Shown here: positions 29,200 to 37,607 of the stretch, one piece after another
Position numbering within the stretch: position 1 is the first letter of the stretch
How the letters are laid out: each line of letters begins with the position of its first letter
Assembly: GCF_001514205.1 (NCBI RefSeq)
Contig: NZ_KQ948783.1
Location: 1-52,319 of the forward strand
Reading direction: 5' to 3'
DNA: 52,319 bases
Source: Streptomyces griseoruber
Lineage (GTDB): Bacteria; Actinomycetota; Actinomycetes; Streptomycetales; Streptomycetaceae
Notes under the pieces: model-generated
The model's database searches: none
Seen by the model: the letters and a program-made list of their open reading frames with translations, nothing else
Told to the model about the DNA's origin: nothing
Translations under genes and position numbers: made by a program

Positions 29200-30512
29200 C
29201 AGCGGAGGAACCCTTCGTAATTGCGCTGCTGGAGCTGGCTCTCGATCTGCTTCACCGTCTCGAGGCCCACACCCACGATGATCAGGATGCTGGTCCCGCC
29301 GAAGGGGAAGTTCTGGTTTGCCCCGAAACCAACCAACGCCATCGTCGGCACAAGAGCGATCAGACCCAAGTACAGCGAACCCGGCCAGGTGATCCGGTTG
29401 AGCACGTACGACAGGTACTCAGCGGTCGGTCGGCCAGCCCGGATGCCCGGGATGAAGCCACCATACTTCTTCATGTTGTCGGCCACTTCCTCGGGGTTGA
29501 AGGAGATGGCGACGTAGAAGAAGGCGAAGAAAACGATCAGCAGGAAGTACGCGCTGATGTAGATCGGGTGGTCGCCCTTGGTCAGGTTCGTCTCGATCCA
29601 GGTCTTCCAGCTGGAGGTCCCGCTGGAGAACTGGGCGACGAGGGCCGGGATGTAGAGCAGCGACGAGGCGAAGATGACCGGGATCACACCGGCCTGGTTC
29701 ACCTTGAGCGGGATGTACGTCGAGGTACCGCCGTAGGACCGGCGGCCGATCATGCGCTTGGCGTACTGCACCGGGATCCGGCGCTGGGCCTGCTCGACGA
29801 AGACGACCAGGGCGACCATCACCAGGCCGACCGCGACGACCGTGCCGAACTCGATCCAGCCGTCCGCCAGGGTGCCCGACTTCTTGATGGCCCACAGCGC
29901 GGACGGGAAGGTCGCGGCGATCGAGATGAACATCAGGATCGACATGCCGTTGCCGATGCCGCGGTCGGTGATCAGCTCACCGAGCCACATGACGACGGCC
30001 GTACCGGCGGTCATGCAGATGACCATCACGATGGTGCTGAAGATGGCGCGGTCCGGAACGATCTGGCTGGCGACGGTGCAGCCGGAGAACAGGGCGCCGC
30101 TGCGGGCGGTGGCCACCAGGCCGGTGCCCTGGAGGATGGCCAGCGCCACGGTCAGGTAACGCGTGTACTGCGTGATCTTCGCCGTACCGGCCGAGCCCTC
30201 CTTCTTGAGGGCTTCCAGACGCGGGATGACCACGGTCAGCAGCTGAAGAATGATGCTCGCCGTGATGTACGGCATGATGCCGAGGGCGAAGATGGTGATC
30301 TGCAGCAGCGCGCCACCGCTGAACATGTTCACCAGACCGAAGAGGCCCTGGTTGCCGGACGCCTCGTCGACGCAGCGCTGTACGGACGTGTAGTCGACGC
30401 CGGGGATCGGAATGTGCGTACCGACCCGGTACACGACGATGATGCCGAGCGTGAAGAGCAGCTTCTTGCGCAGGTCGGGCGTCCTGAACGCCCGGGCGAA
30501 CGCGGTGAGCAC
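29199..30512 (-). CDS. secY: protein translocase subunit SecY
   Basis: Forms the membrane pore of the Sec exporter with SecE and SecG. 437 residues with ten membrane helices; FARAFRTPDLRKKLLFTLGI at the start, the plug region, MPYITASIILQLLTVVIP and the cytosolic loop VEQAQRRIPVQYAKR are SecY landmarks. GTG start with AGGAGG five nt upstream. A terminator separates it from rplO, so secY-adk(-map) is its own unit. Confidence 0.98.
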   Translation of the reverse strand: MLTAFARAFRTPDLRKKLLFTLGIIVVYRVGTHIPIPGVDYTSVQRCVDEASGNQGLFGLVNMFSGGALLQITIFALGIMPYITASIILQLLTVVIPRLEALKKEGSAGTAKITQYTRYLTVALAILQGTGLVATARSGALFSGCTVASQIVPDRAIFSTIVMVICMTAGTAVVMWLGELITDRGIGNGMSILMFISIAATFPSALWAIKKSGTLADGWIEFGTVVAVGLVMVALVVFVEQAQRRIPVQYAKRMIGRRSYGGTSTYIPLKVNQAGVIPVIFASSLLYIPALVAQFSSGTSSWKTWIETNLTKGDHPIYISAYFLLIVFFAFFYVAISFNPEEVADNMKKYGGFIPGIRAGRPTAEYLSYVLNRITWPGSLYLGLIALVPTMALVGFGANQNFPFGGTSILIIVGVGLETVKQIESQLQQRNYEGFLR

Positions 30513-30702
30513 GGTGCCTCCTGCGACCCCCGCGCATCTGCGTCAAGGGTGACGGTCTTGAAGGTCCAATAAGAACAACGACAAACGACAACGACATGAG
30601 TAACGGCCGACTGCCGTTCAAGGTGCCCCCTTGGGAGAACCTTGTGAAAAGTGGGCAGTGCTGGTCACCTTACCCGCGACACAGCTTCCCTAGGAACGAC
30701 CA
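30513..30702 (-). promoter_or_regulatory. secY leader and probable promoter region
   Basis: About 190 nt between the rplO terminator and secY, with no gene. A -10-like TAAGGT lies at 30667-30672, with no good -35. The leader is unusually T-rich for this genome, with several GTCGTT repeats (minus strand, about 30577-30600). Confidence 0.4.
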
Positions 30703-30736
30703 ACCGGGGATACCCCATTTGTGGAGTATCCCCGGT
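30703..30736 (-). terminator. terminator at the end of the S10-spc transcript
   Basis: Perfect 11-bp stem ACCGGGGATAC/GTATCCCCGGT (30703-30713 with 30726-30736), about 35 nt after the rplO stop. Confidence 0.75.
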
Positions 30737-30771
30737 CGGGATCGATCAAGTCATCGAGACGCCTGATGTGG

Positions 30772-31227
30772 TCAGACGAGCTCGGTGACGGTACCGCCGG
30801 CAGCGGTGATCTTCTCCTTGGCGGAGCCGGAGACGGCGTCGACCGTCACCTGCAGCGCCACGGAGATCTCGCCCTGGCCGAGCACCTTGACGAGGCTGTT
30901 CTTGCGAACGGCACCCTTGGCGACGAGACCCTCGACGGTGACCTCGCCACCCTCGGGGTACAGCGCGGCCAGCTTGTCGAGGTTCACGACCTGGAACTCG
31001 GTCTTGAACGGGTTCTTGAAGCCCTTCAGCTTCGGAAGGCGCATGTGGAGCGGCATCTGGCCACCCTCGAAGCGCTCCGGAACCTGGTAACGGGCCTTCG
31101 TGCCCTTGGTACCACGACCGGCCGTCTTACCCTTCGACGCCTCACCACGACCGACACGGGTCTTGGCGGTCTTGGCGCCCGGGGCGGGACGGAGGTTGTG
31201 GATCTTGAGCGGGTTGTTCTCCGCCAT
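30772..31227 (-). CDS. rplO: 50S ribosomal protein uL15
   Basis: 151 residues. KIHNLRPAPGAKTAKTRVGRGEASKGKTAGRGTKG at the N-terminus and the MPLHMRLPKLKGFKNPFK segment are diagnostic; the C-terminal half is the compact beta/alpha domain. Last gene of the rpsJ-rplO run, 2 nt after rpmD, followed by a terminator. Confidence 0.98.
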   Translation of the reverse strand: MAENNPLKIHNLRPAPGAKTAKTRVGRGEASKGKTAGRGTKGTKARYQVPERFEGGQMPLHMRLPKLKGFKNPFKTEFQVVNLDKLAALYPEGGEVTVEGLVAKGAVRKNSLVKVLGQGEISVALQVTVDAVSGSAKEKITAAGGTVTELV

Positions 31228-31229
31228 GA

Positions 31230-31412
31230 TCAGTCGACCTCCTCAACCGTCACGAGGTGGCGGACGGTGTGCACCATCCCGCGGAACTCGGGACGGTCCT
31301 CCTTGACGACCACGTCGTTCAGGCGCTTCAGCCCGAGCGAGCGCAGGGTCTCACGGTGGTTCTGCTTGCTGCCGATGTACGACTTCGTCTGCGTGATCTT
31401 GAGGCGAGCCAT
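31230..31412 (-). CDS. rpmD: 50S ribosomal protein uL30
   Basis: 60 residues: MARLKITQTKSYIGSKQNHRE, LRSLGLKRLNDVVVKED and RGMVHTVRHLVTVEEVD. The ATG shares its first base with the rpsE stop codon (TAATG), giving tight coupling; longer in-frame sequence upstream is rpsE shadow. Confidence 0.97.
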   Translation of the reverse strand: MARLKITQTKSYIGSKQNHRETLRSLGLKRLNDVVVKEDRPEFRGMVHTVRHLVTVEEVD

Positions 31413-32017
31413 TACGCACCCGCCCCCGCACGCGCACGCAGCAGAGCCGCGGGAGCGACGTCCTCGAGCGGCAGACCACGGCGGGCCGCGATCTCCTCGG
31501 GACGCTGCAGGCCCTTCAGGGCCTCCACGGTCGCGTGCACGATGTTGATCGCGTTGTCGGAGCCGAGCGACTTCGACAGGACGTCGTGGATACCGGCGCA
31601 CTCGAGCACCGCACGCACCGGGCCACCGGCGATCACGCCGGTACCGGGGGACGCGGGCTTGAGCAGCACGACGCCGGCAGCCTTCTCACCCTGGATCGGG
31701 TGGGGGATGGTGCCCTGGATACGGGGGACCTTGAAGAAGTGCTTCTTGGCCTCCTCAACACCCTTGGCGATGGCGGCCGGCACCTCCTTGGCCTTGCCGT
31801 AACCGACACCCACGGTGCCGTCACCGTCGCCCACCACGACCAGCGCGGTGAAGCTGAAGCGACGACCACCCTTCACAACCTTGGCGACGCGGTTGATCGC
31901 GACGACGCGCTCAACGTACGCGGTCTTCTCGGCGGCAGCAGCGCCGCCGTCACGGCCCTTCCGGTCCCGCCGCTCGCCGCCACCGGCACCGCCACCGCGG
32001 CGCTGGGGTCCAGCCAT
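31412..32017 (-). CDS. rpsE: 30S ribosomal protein uS5
   Basis: 201 residues. A Gly/Arg-rich N-terminal extension (AGPQRRGGGAGGGERRDRKGRDGG, about 1-30) precedes the S5 double-stranded-RNA-binding fold (VERVVAINRVAKVVKGGRRFSFTALVVVGDG) and the C-terminal domain with GTGVIAGGPVRAVLECAGIHDVLSKSLGS. The extension is an actinobacterial feature. Confidence 0.98.
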   Translation of the reverse strand: MAGPQRRGGGAGGGERRDRKGRDGGAAAAEKTAYVERVVAINRVAKVVKGGRRFSFTALVVVGDGDGTVGVGYGKAKEVPAAIAKGVEEAKKHFFKVPRIQGTIPHPIQGEKAAGVVLLKPASPGTGVIAGGPVRAVLECAGIHDVLSKSLGSDNAINIVHATVEALKGLQRPEEIAARRGLPLEDVAPAALLRARAGAGA

Positions 32018-32056
32018 TGGAATTACCTCTCTCTGTTTCCGCTAGCTACGGCAGGC

Positions 32057-32440
32057 TCAGAACTTGAGCCCGGCTTCGCGGGCGGCGTCCGCCAGGGCGG
32101 CGATGCGCCCGGCGTACTGGTTGCCACCACGGTCGAATACGACAGCCTCGACACCGGCGGCCTTGGCGCGCTCGGCGACCAGGGCGCCGACCTGCTTGGC
32201 CTGCGCGGACTTGTCGCCCTCGCCACCGCGGACCGACGTGTCCAGGGTGGACGCCGACGCCAGGGTGTGACCCTTGATGTCGTCGATCACCTGGGCCACG
32301 ATGTGGCGGTTCGAGCGGGTAACGACCAGACGGGGACGCTCCGCCGTACCGGAGATCCGCTTGCGGATCCGGATGTGACGGCGCTTGATCGCGGCGCGCT
32401 TGTAGGCGTCGCCCTTCAGGATCTTCTGCCCGTATGCCAT
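32057..32440 (-). CDS. rplR: 50S ribosomal protein uL18
   Basis: 127 residues. RHIRIRKRISGTAERPRLVVTRSNRHIVAQVIDD, TLASASTLD and the end FDRGGNQYAGRIAALADAAREAGLKF are conserved; it binds 5S rRNA with uL5. 3 nt after rplF. Confidence 0.98.
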   Translation of the reverse strand: MAYGQKILKGDAYKRAAIKRRHIRIRKRISGTAERPRLVVTRSNRHIVAQVIDDIKGHTLASASTLDTSVRGGEGDKSAQAKQVGALVAERAKAAGVEAVVFDRGGNQYAGRIAALADAAREAGLKF

Positions 32441-32443
32441 GGC

Positions 32444-32983
32444 TTACTTACCCGCCTTTCCGACCTTGCGGCGGATGACTTCGCCCTCGTACTTGACGCC
32501 CTTGGCCTTGTACGGGTCGGGCTTGCGCAGCTTGCGGATGTTGGCCGCGACCTCGCCGACCTTCTGCTTGTCGATACCCTCGACCGAGAAACGGGTCGGA
32601 GCCTCGACCTTGAAGGTGATGCCCTCGGGGGCCTCGACCAGGATCGGGTGGCTGTAACCGAGCGCGAACTCGAGGTTCGAGCCCTTGGCGGTCACGCGGT
32701 AACCGACACCGCTGATCTCGAGCTTCTTCACGTAACCCTGGGTCACGCCGGTGATCATGTTCGCCACCAGCGTGCGGGACAGGCCGTGCAGGGCCTTGCT
32801 CTGACGCTCGTCGTTGGGGCGGGTCACCTGGAGAGTGCCGTCCTCGCCCTTGGCGATGTCGATCGGTGCCACGACGGTGTGGGTCAGCGTGCCCTTGGGG
32901 CCCTTGACCGACACGGTCCGGCCGTCGATGGTGACGTCCACGCCGGCGGGAACCGCGATGGGGAGCTTGCCGATGCGCGACAT
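32444..32983 (-). CDS. rplF: 50S ribosomal protein uL6
   Basis: 179 residues, two tandem L6 domains. SRIGKLPIAVPAGVDVTIDG at the start; VTQGYVKKLEISGVGYR and the C-terminal RKPDPYKAKGVKYEGEVIRRKVGKAGK loop are characteristic. 24 nt after rpsH. Confidence 0.98.
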   Translation of the reverse strand: MSRIGKLPIAVPAGVDVTIDGRTVSVKGPKGTLTHTVVAPIDIAKGEDGTLQVTRPNDERQSKALHGLSRTLVANMITGVTQGYVKKLEISGVGYRVTAKGSNLEFALGYSHPILVEAPEGITFKVEAPTRFSVEGIDKQKVGEVAANIRKLRKPDPYKAKGVKYEGEVIRRKVGKAGK

Positions 32984-33007
32984 AGCTGTTTCCTCCGTTC
33001 CCTTCTG

Positions 33008-33406
33008 CTACCAGACGTAGGCGAGGACTTCCCCACCCACGCCCTTCTTGCCGGCCTGCTTGTCGGTGAGGAGCCCGTGCGACGTGGAGATGATCGCCAC
33101 GCCGAGGCCGCCCAGCACCTTCGGCAGGGAGGTGGACTTCGCGTACACCCGGAGACCGGGCTTGGAGATCCGCTTGATGCCCGCGATGGAGCGCTCACGG
33201 TTCGGGCCGAACTTCAGCTCGAGAGTGAGGTTCTTGCCGACCTCGGCGTCCTCGACGCGCCAGCCGGTGATGAAGCCCTCCTGCTGGAGGATCTCCGCGA
33301 TGTGGGACTTGATCTTGGACGCCGGCATCGTCACGGAGTCGTGGTACGCCGAGTTTGCGTTCCGCAGACGCGTCAGCATGTCTGCGATCGGATCAGTCAT
33401 GGTCAT
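33008..33406 (-). CDS. rpsH: 30S ribosomal protein uS8
   Basis: 132 residues: MTMTDPIADMLTRLRNAN, PASKIKSHIAEILQQEGFI, RISKPGLRVYAKS and the end STSHGLLTDKQAGKKGVGGEVLAYVW. The first ATG at 33406 gives the family start; a second ATG two codons later is an alternative. The 215-nt gap to rpsN is rich in inverted repeats. In E. coli S8 represses the spc operon, so a regulatory role for that gap is worth considering. Confidence 0.97.
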   Translation of the reverse strand: MTMTDPIADMLTRLRNANSAYHDSVTMPASKIKSHIAEILQQEGFITGWRVEDAEVGKNLTLELKFGPNRERSIAGIKRISKPGLRVYAKSTSLPKVLGGLGVAIISTSHGLLTDKQAGKKGVGGEVLAYVW

Positions 33407-33523
33407 GAATTGGCCTGTGGCCTCTCTCGCCGGGGTTTCCTGGTGCGCCATCCCTCTCCCCGATCCGAGACGGGACGGGTGCGGCGCGGTGGACCTACGG
33501 CGTAGTAAGTCGTACGGGCGACC

Positions 33524-33574
33524 GTCAGGCGCCCAACCCTCCAAGCCTAAGCCATGAAGAGGTGGGCGCCTGAC
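33524..33574 (-). promoter_or_regulatory. 12-bp inverted repeat in the rpsN-rpsH gap
   Basis: GTCAGGCGCCCA (33524-33535) and TGGGCGCCTGAC (33563-33574) pair perfectly around a 27-nt loop. A second hairpin, ACCCCT-AAAT-AGGGGT (33605-33620), touches the rpsN stop codon. Together they could limit read-through or form a protein-binding leader for rpsH. Confidence 0.55.
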
Positions 33575-33620
33575 ACGCCCATTGCTTACCGAGAGCCTCT
33601 GGAACCCCTAAATAGGGGTG

Positions 33621-33806
33621 TTACCAGGAGCTCTTGGTCACGCCCGGCAGCTCGCCACGGTGAGCCATCTCACGAAGGCACACGCGGCAGAGGCCGAACT
33701 TGCGGTACACGGAGTGCGGACGGCCGCAGCGCTGGCACCGGGTGTACGCGCGCACACCGAACTTGGGCTTGCGAGCAGCCTTAGCGATCAGAGCCTTCTT
33801 CGCCAT
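33621..33806 (-). CDS. rpsN: 30S ribosomal protein uS14, zinc (type Z) form
   Basis: 61 residues with the zinc ligands Cys24-x2-Cys27 and Cys40-x2-Cys43, the C+ short form of S14. The ATG at 33806 gives MAKKALIAKAARKPKFGVR. Streptomyces usually keeps a longer zinc-free paralogue elsewhere for zinc starvation. Confidence 0.97.
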   Translation of the reverse strand: MAKKALIAKAARKPKFGVRAYTRCQRCGRPHSVYRKFGLCRVCLREMAHRGELPGVTKSSW

Positions 33807-33811
33807 CTCGC

Positions 33812-34369
33812 TCACGCCTCCTTGAAGGGGAAGCCGAGGTGACGAAGGAGCGCGCGGCCCTCAGCGTCGTTGGTCGCCGTGGTGACCACGGTGATGTCCA
33901 TACCCCGGACACGGTCGATCTTGTCCTGGTCGATCTCGTGGAACATGACCTGCTCCGTGAGACCGAAGGTGTAGTTGCCACGGCCGTCGAACTGCTTGGG
34001 GGACAGACCACGGAAGTCGCGGATGCGCGGCAGCGCGAGCGACAGGGTGCGGTCCAGGAACTCCCACATGCGGTCGCCACGGAGCGTGACGTGGGCACCG
34101 ATCGGCTGACCCTCACGCAGCTTGAACTGCGCGATGGACTTGCGGGCCTTGGTGACGGCCGGCTTCTGACCGGTGATCTGGGTCAGGTCGCGGATCGCGC
34201 CCTCGATCAGCTTCGAGTCACGGGCGGCGTCGCCGACACCCATGTTGACCACGATCTTGACGAGGCCGGGGATCTGCATGACGTTCTCGTACTTGAACTC
34301 GTCACGCAGCTTGCCCGCGATCTCCTCGCGGTACTTCGTCTTGAGACGCGGAGTGGTGGTGGTAGCCAT
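33812..34369 (-). CDS. rplE: 50S ribosomal protein uL5
   Basis: 185 residues. LKTKYREEIAGKLRDEFKYENVMQIPGLVKIVVNMGVGDAA, ITGQKPAVTKARKSIAQFKLREG and MDITVVTTATNDAEGRALLRHLGFPF are conserved. Binds 5S rRNA. Its ATG overlaps the rplX stop by one base. Confidence 0.98.
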   Translation of the reverse strand: MATTTTPRLKTKYREEIAGKLRDEFKYENVMQIPGLVKIVVNMGVGDAARDSKLIEGAIRDLTQITGQKPAVTKARKSIAQFKLREGQPIGAHVTLRGDRMWEFLDRTLSLALPRIRDFRGLSPKQFDGRGNYTFGLTEQVMFHEIDQDKIDRVRGMDITVVTTATNDAEGRALLRHLGFPFKEA

Positions 34370-34692
34370 CAGATGTCCTCACCCGTCCGCTTGGCAACGC
34401 GGATCTTGTTGCCCTCGTCGTCGAAGCGGTAACCGACACGCGTGACGACCTTCTGGCCGTCCTTCTCCACGACCAGCTGGACGTTGGAGACGTGGATCGG
34501 GGCCTCGGTCGTGACGATGCCACCGGCCTGCGAGCCCTTGGCGGTCGGGCCGGCCTTGGTGTGCTTCTTGACCCGGTTGACACCCTCGACCAGGACACGG
34601 TCCTCGCGGGGGAAGGCCGCGATGACCTTGCCCTGCTTGCCCTTGTCCTTACCGGTGATGACCTGGACCAGGTCGCCCTTCTTGATCTTCAT
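34369..34692 (-). CDS. rplX: 50S ribosomal protein uL24
   Basis: 107 residues with the KOW motif KKGDLVQVITGKDKGKQGKVIAAFP and the VEGVNRVKKHTK / GGIVTTEAPIHVSNVQLV segment. 2 nt after rplN. Confidence 0.98.
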   Translation of the reverse strand: MKIKKGDLVQVITGKDKGKQGKVIAAFPREDRVLVEGVNRVKKHTKAGPTAKGSQAGGIVTTEAPIHVSNVQLVVEKDGQKVVTRVGYRFDDEGNKIRVAKRTGEDI

Positions 34693-34694
34693 GC

Positions 34695-35063
34695 TTACAG
34701 CACCTCCGGCGCGAGCGAGATGATCTTCATGAACTTCTTCTCGCGCAGCTCACGGCCGACCGGGCCGAAGATGCGGGTGCCGCGAGGGTCGCCGTCGTTC
34801 TTCAGAATGACGGCGGCGTTCTCGTCGAAGCGGATGTACGAGCCGTCCGGACGGCGGCGCTCCTTGACGGTGCGAACGATGACCGCCTTGACGACGTCAC
34901 CCTTCTTCACGTTGCCACCGGGGATCGCGTCCTTGACGGTGGCGACGATGACGTCACCGATGCCCGCGTAGCGGCGACCGGAGCCACCGAGCACACGGAT
35001 GCAAAGGATCTCCTTCGCACCAGTGTTGTCGGCGACACGCAGTCGCGACTCCTGCTGGATCAC
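34695..35063 (-). CDS. rplN: 50S ribosomal protein uL14
   Basis: 122 residues: MIQQESRLRVADNTGAKEILCIRVLGGSGRRYAGIGD, then KKGDVVKAVIVRT and ILKNDGDPRGTRIFGPVGRELREKKFMKIISLAPEVL. One of the most conserved 50S proteins. A gap of 100 nt follows rpsQ, containing a CCGGGAGCCGCTC/GAGCGGCTCCCGG inverted repeat (35091-35120). Confidence 0.98.
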   Translation of the reverse strand: MIQQESRLRVADNTGAKEILCIRVLGGSGRRYAGIGDVIVATVKDAIPGGNVKKGDVVKAVIVRTVKERRRPDGSYIRFDENAAVILKNDGDPRGTRIFGPVGRELREKKFMKIISLAPEVL

Positions 35064-35163
35064 GTCTATCTCCTGTTTGTCTGCCGGTTCCCCGGGAGCC
35101 GCTCAGCGGAGCGGCTCCCGGAGCCTGGCGGAACTGTCCTGCGAGGAATGCCCCGCAGGAGAC

Positions 35164-35448
35164 TTACTTGGCCTTCTCGAGGATCTCGACGACGCGCCAG
35201 CGCTTCGTCGCGGACAGCGGCCGGGTCTCCATCAGGAGGACGCGGTCGCCGACACCCGCGGCGTTCTGCTCGTCGTGCGCCTTGAGCTTGTTCGTACGGC
35301 GGATGACCTTGCCGTACAGCGCGTGCTTGACGCGGTCCTCGACGGCGACGACGACGGTCTTGTCCATCTTGTCGCTGACGACGAGACCCTCACGGGTCTT
35401 GCGGAAGCCGCGCGCCTCAGTGTTCTCAGTCACGTTGTTCTCGCTCAT
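35164..35448 (-). CDS. rpsQ: 30S ribosomal protein uS17
   Basis: 94 residues. After a short leader (MSENNVTENTEA) the S17 OB fold is clear: REGLVVSDKMDKTVVVAVEDRVKHALYGKVIRRT, VGDRVLLMETRPLSATKRWRVVEILEKAK. ATG overlaps the rpmC stop by one base. Confidence 0.98.
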   Translation of the reverse strand: MSENNVTENTEARGFRKTREGLVVSDKMDKTVVVAVEDRVKHALYGKVIRRTNKLKAHDEQNAAGVGDRVLLMETRPLSATKRWRVVEILEKAK

Positions 35449-35672
35449 CAGGCGTTCTCCACCGTTTCGATGCCCAGCTCACGCTCGCGCATCAGGGTGT
35501 AGATCCGCGCGATGTCCTTGCGGACCGCCTTCAGACGGCCGTGGTTCTCGAGCTGACCCGTCGCCGCCTGGAAGCGGAGGTTGAACAGCTCTTCCTTGGC
35601 CTCGCGGAGCTTCCCCAGAAGCTCCTCGTTGCCCAGCTCGCGCAGCTCGGACGCCTTGGTACCGACCGACAT
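35448..35672 (-). CDS. rpmC: 50S ribosomal protein uL29
   Basis: 74 residues, two-helix L29: ASELRELGNEELLGKLREAKEELFNLRFQ and ENHGRLKAVRKDIARIYTLMRERELG. The ATG at 35672 overlaps the rplP stop (TGATG); a GTG one codon upstream is possible but less likely. Confidence 0.97.
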   Translation of the reverse strand: MSVGTKASELRELGNEELLGKLREAKEELFNLRFQAATGQLENHGRLKAVRKDIARIYTLMRERELGIETVENA

Positions 35673-36091
35673 CACGCTTCACCTGCCTCGCGCTTGACGA
35701 TCCGGCACTTCATCGGCAGCTTGTGGGCTGCGCGGGTGAGGGCCTCACGGGCGATCTTCTCGTTCGGGTAGGACAGCTCGAACATGACCCGTCCCGGGTG
35801 CACGTTCGCGATCCACCACTCCGGCGAACCCTTACCGGAACCCATGCGGGTCTCGGCAGGCTTCTTGGTGAGGGGACGGTCCGGGTAGATGTTGATCCAG
35901 ACCTTGCCGCCACGCTTGATGTGGCGAGTCATCGCGATACGGGCCGCCTCGATCTGGCGGTTGGTCACGTACGCCGGCGTGAGGGCCTGGATGCCGTACT
36001 CGCCGAACGCGACCGTCGTACCGCCCTTGGCCTCACCACGACGCTTCGGGTGGTGCTGCTTGCGGTGCTTGACCCTACGGGGGATCAGCAT
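35672..36091 (-). CDS. rplP: 50S ribosomal protein uL16
   Basis: 139 residues: MLIPRRVKHRKQHHPKRRGEAKGG, FGEYGIQALTPAYVTNRQIEAARIAMTRHIKRGGKVWI and the AETRMGSGKGSPEWWIANVHPGRVMFEL loop, all typical. 5 nt after rpsC. Confidence 0.98.
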   Translation of the reverse strand: MLIPRRVKHRKQHHPKRRGEAKGGTTVAFGEYGIQALTPAYVTNRQIEAARIAMTRHIKRGGKVWINIYPDRPLTKKPAETRMGSGKGSPEWWIANVHPGRVMFELSYPNEKIAREALTRAAHKLPMKCRIVKREAGEA

Positions 36092-36096
36092 GTCGG

Positions 36097-36921
36097 TCAG
36101 GCCTCCGTTCCGGTGCTCTCAGCCGGAGCGGCGGGAGCCTCGGCCTTGGGGGCCTCGGCAGCAGCCTGCTGCGGCTTACGACCGCGACCGCCACGCTCGC
36201 CACCGCGGCCACCACGGCCGGCGGGACGGTCGGCGCCGCCACGGGCCGGGCGGTTGCCGGCGCGGGCAGCGGCGTTCTCGGCGCGGACCTCGGCGATGTT
36301 CTTGACGTCGCCCTTGTAGATCCAGACCTTCACACCGATACGGCCGAAGGTCGTCTTGGCCTCGAAGAAGCCGTAGTCCACGTTCGCGCGGAGCGTGTGC
36401 AGGGGCACACGGCCCTCGCGGTAGAACTCCGAGCGGGACATCTCGGCGCCGCCGAGACGGCCACCGCACTGGATCTTGATGCCCTTGGCGCCGGCCTTCA
36501 TGGCGGACTGCATGCTCTTGCGCATGGCCCGACGGAAGGAGACGCGGGAGGAGAGCTGCTCGGCGACGGCCTGGGCCACCAGCTGAGCGTCCGTCTCCGG
36601 GTTCTTGACCTCGAGGATGTTGAGCTGGACCTGCTTCTTGGTCAGCTTCTCCAGGTCGCCGCGGATACGGTCGGCCTCGGCGCCGCGGCGGCCGATGACG
36701 ATGCCCGGACGCGCGGTGTGGATGTCCACGCGGACACGGTCACGGGTGCGCTCGATCTCCACCTTCGAGATGCCGGCGCGCTCCATGCCGGACGTCATCA
36801 TCCGACGGATGGCGACGTCTTCCTTGACGTAGTCCTTGTACGACTTGTCGGCGTACCAGCGGGACTTGAAGTCCGTGGTGATGCCGAGCCGGAACCCATG
36901 CGGGTTAACCTTCTGGCCCAT
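36097..36921 (-). CDS. rpsC: 30S ribosomal protein uS3
   Basis: 274 residues. N-terminal GQKVNPHGFRLGITTDFKSRWYA, KH domain (VIGRRGAEADRIRGDLEKLTKKQVQLNI) and C-terminal S3 domain (GAKGIKIQCGGRLGGAEMSRSEFYREGRVPLHTLRA). About 60 extra C-terminal residues, Arg/Gly-rich then Ala/Pro/Glu-rich (RGGERGGRGRKPQQAAAEAP...), are typical of actinobacteria. ATG overlaps the rplV stop by one base. Confidence 0.98.
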   Translation of the reverse strand: MGQKVNPHGFRLGITTDFKSRWYADKSYKDYVKEDVAIRRMMTSGMERAGISKVEIERTRDRVRVDIHTARPGIVIGRRGAEADRIRGDLEKLTKKQVQLNILEVKNPETDAQLVAQAVAEQLSSRVSFRRAMRKSMQSAMKAGAKGIKIQCGGRLGGAEMSRSEFYREGRVPLHTLRANVDYGFFEAKTTFGRIGVKVWIYKGDVKNIAEVRAENAAARAGNRPARGGADRPAGRGGRGGERGGRGRKPQQAAAEAPKAEAPAAPAESTGTEA

Positions 36922-37268
36922 TACCGGGTCCCTTCCTTGCTGCTGACGACCACGGTGATGTGGCTGGTCCGCTTGCGGATCCGGTAGGCGCGGCCCTGGG
37001 CGCGCGGCCGGAACCGCTTCAGGGTCGGGCCCTCGTCGACGTATGCCTCGCTGATGACCAGCGAGGAGGCGTCCGTGTGGTCGTAGTTGTGCGCGGCGTT
37101 GGCGATGGCGCTGTCGAGCACCTTGCCGACGGGCACGGAGGCTGCCTGCGGAGCGAATCGCAGAACAGCCTGGGCCTCCGTGGCGTCCATGCCACGGATG
37201 AGGTCCACCACACGGCGGGCCTTCATGGGCGTGACGCGGATGTACCGCGCCTGGGCCCTGGCTTCCAT
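36921..37268 (-). CDS. rplV: 50S ribosomal protein uL22
   Basis: 115 residues: ARYIRVTPMKARRVVDLIRGM, VGKVLDSAIANAAHNYD and the tunnel hairpin near RFRPRAQGRAYRIRKRTSHITVVV. The loop shows no obvious macrolide-resistance insertion. 45 nt after rpsS. Confidence 0.98.
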   Translation of the reverse strand: MEARAQARYIRVTPMKARRVVDLIRGMDATEAQAVLRFAPQAASVPVGKVLDSAIANAAHNYDHTDASSLVISEAYVDEGPTLKRFRPRAQGRAYRIRKRTSHITVVVSSKEGTR

Positions 37269-37313
37269 GGTTGTCCCTTCAGAGTTACTTACGTGTCTGA
37301 ATGCGATCCGCTA

Positions 37314-37595
37314 CTAGCGGCGCTTCGACTTCCGGTCTTCCTTGACGTGACCCCGGAAGGTGCGCGTCGGCGAGAACTCGCCGAGCTTGTGACCGACCAT
37401 CGACTCGGTGACGAACACCGGGATGTGGGTCTTGCCGTTGTGCACCGCGAGCGTGTGGCCGAGCATGGCCGGCACGATCATGGAGCGACGGGACCAGGTC
37501 TTGATGACGTTCTTGGTGCCTGCTTCGTTCTGGGCGTCCACCTTCTTGATCAGGTGGTCGTCGACGAAGGGCCCCTTCTTGAGACTGCGCGGCAT
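37314..37595 (-). CDS. rpsS: 30S ribosomal protein uS19
   Basis: 93 residues: MPRSLKKGPFVDDHLIKKVDAQNE, KTWSRRSMIVPAMLGHTLAVHNGKTHIPVFVTE and MVGHKLGEFSPTRTFRGH. 12 nt after rplB. Confidence 0.98.
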   Translation of the reverse strand: MPRSLKKGPFVDDHLIKKVDAQNEAGTKNVIKTWSRRSMIVPAMLGHTLAVHNGKTHIPVFVTESMVGHKLGEFSPTRTFRGHVKEDRKSKRR

Positions 37596-37607
37596 CTAAA
37601 CCCGCTC

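Noticed and set aside
31535..33505. 656-residue plus-strand frame across rpsE, rplR, rplF and rpsH
   Set aside because: Shadow of four universally conserved genes, rich in Leu/Asp/Gly/Val with no recognisable domain.
33563..33585. GACACGCCC in the rpsN-rpsH gap as a third copy of the rpsJ/rpsL leader element
   Set aside because: Only a few bases agree, and the hairpin part does not match.
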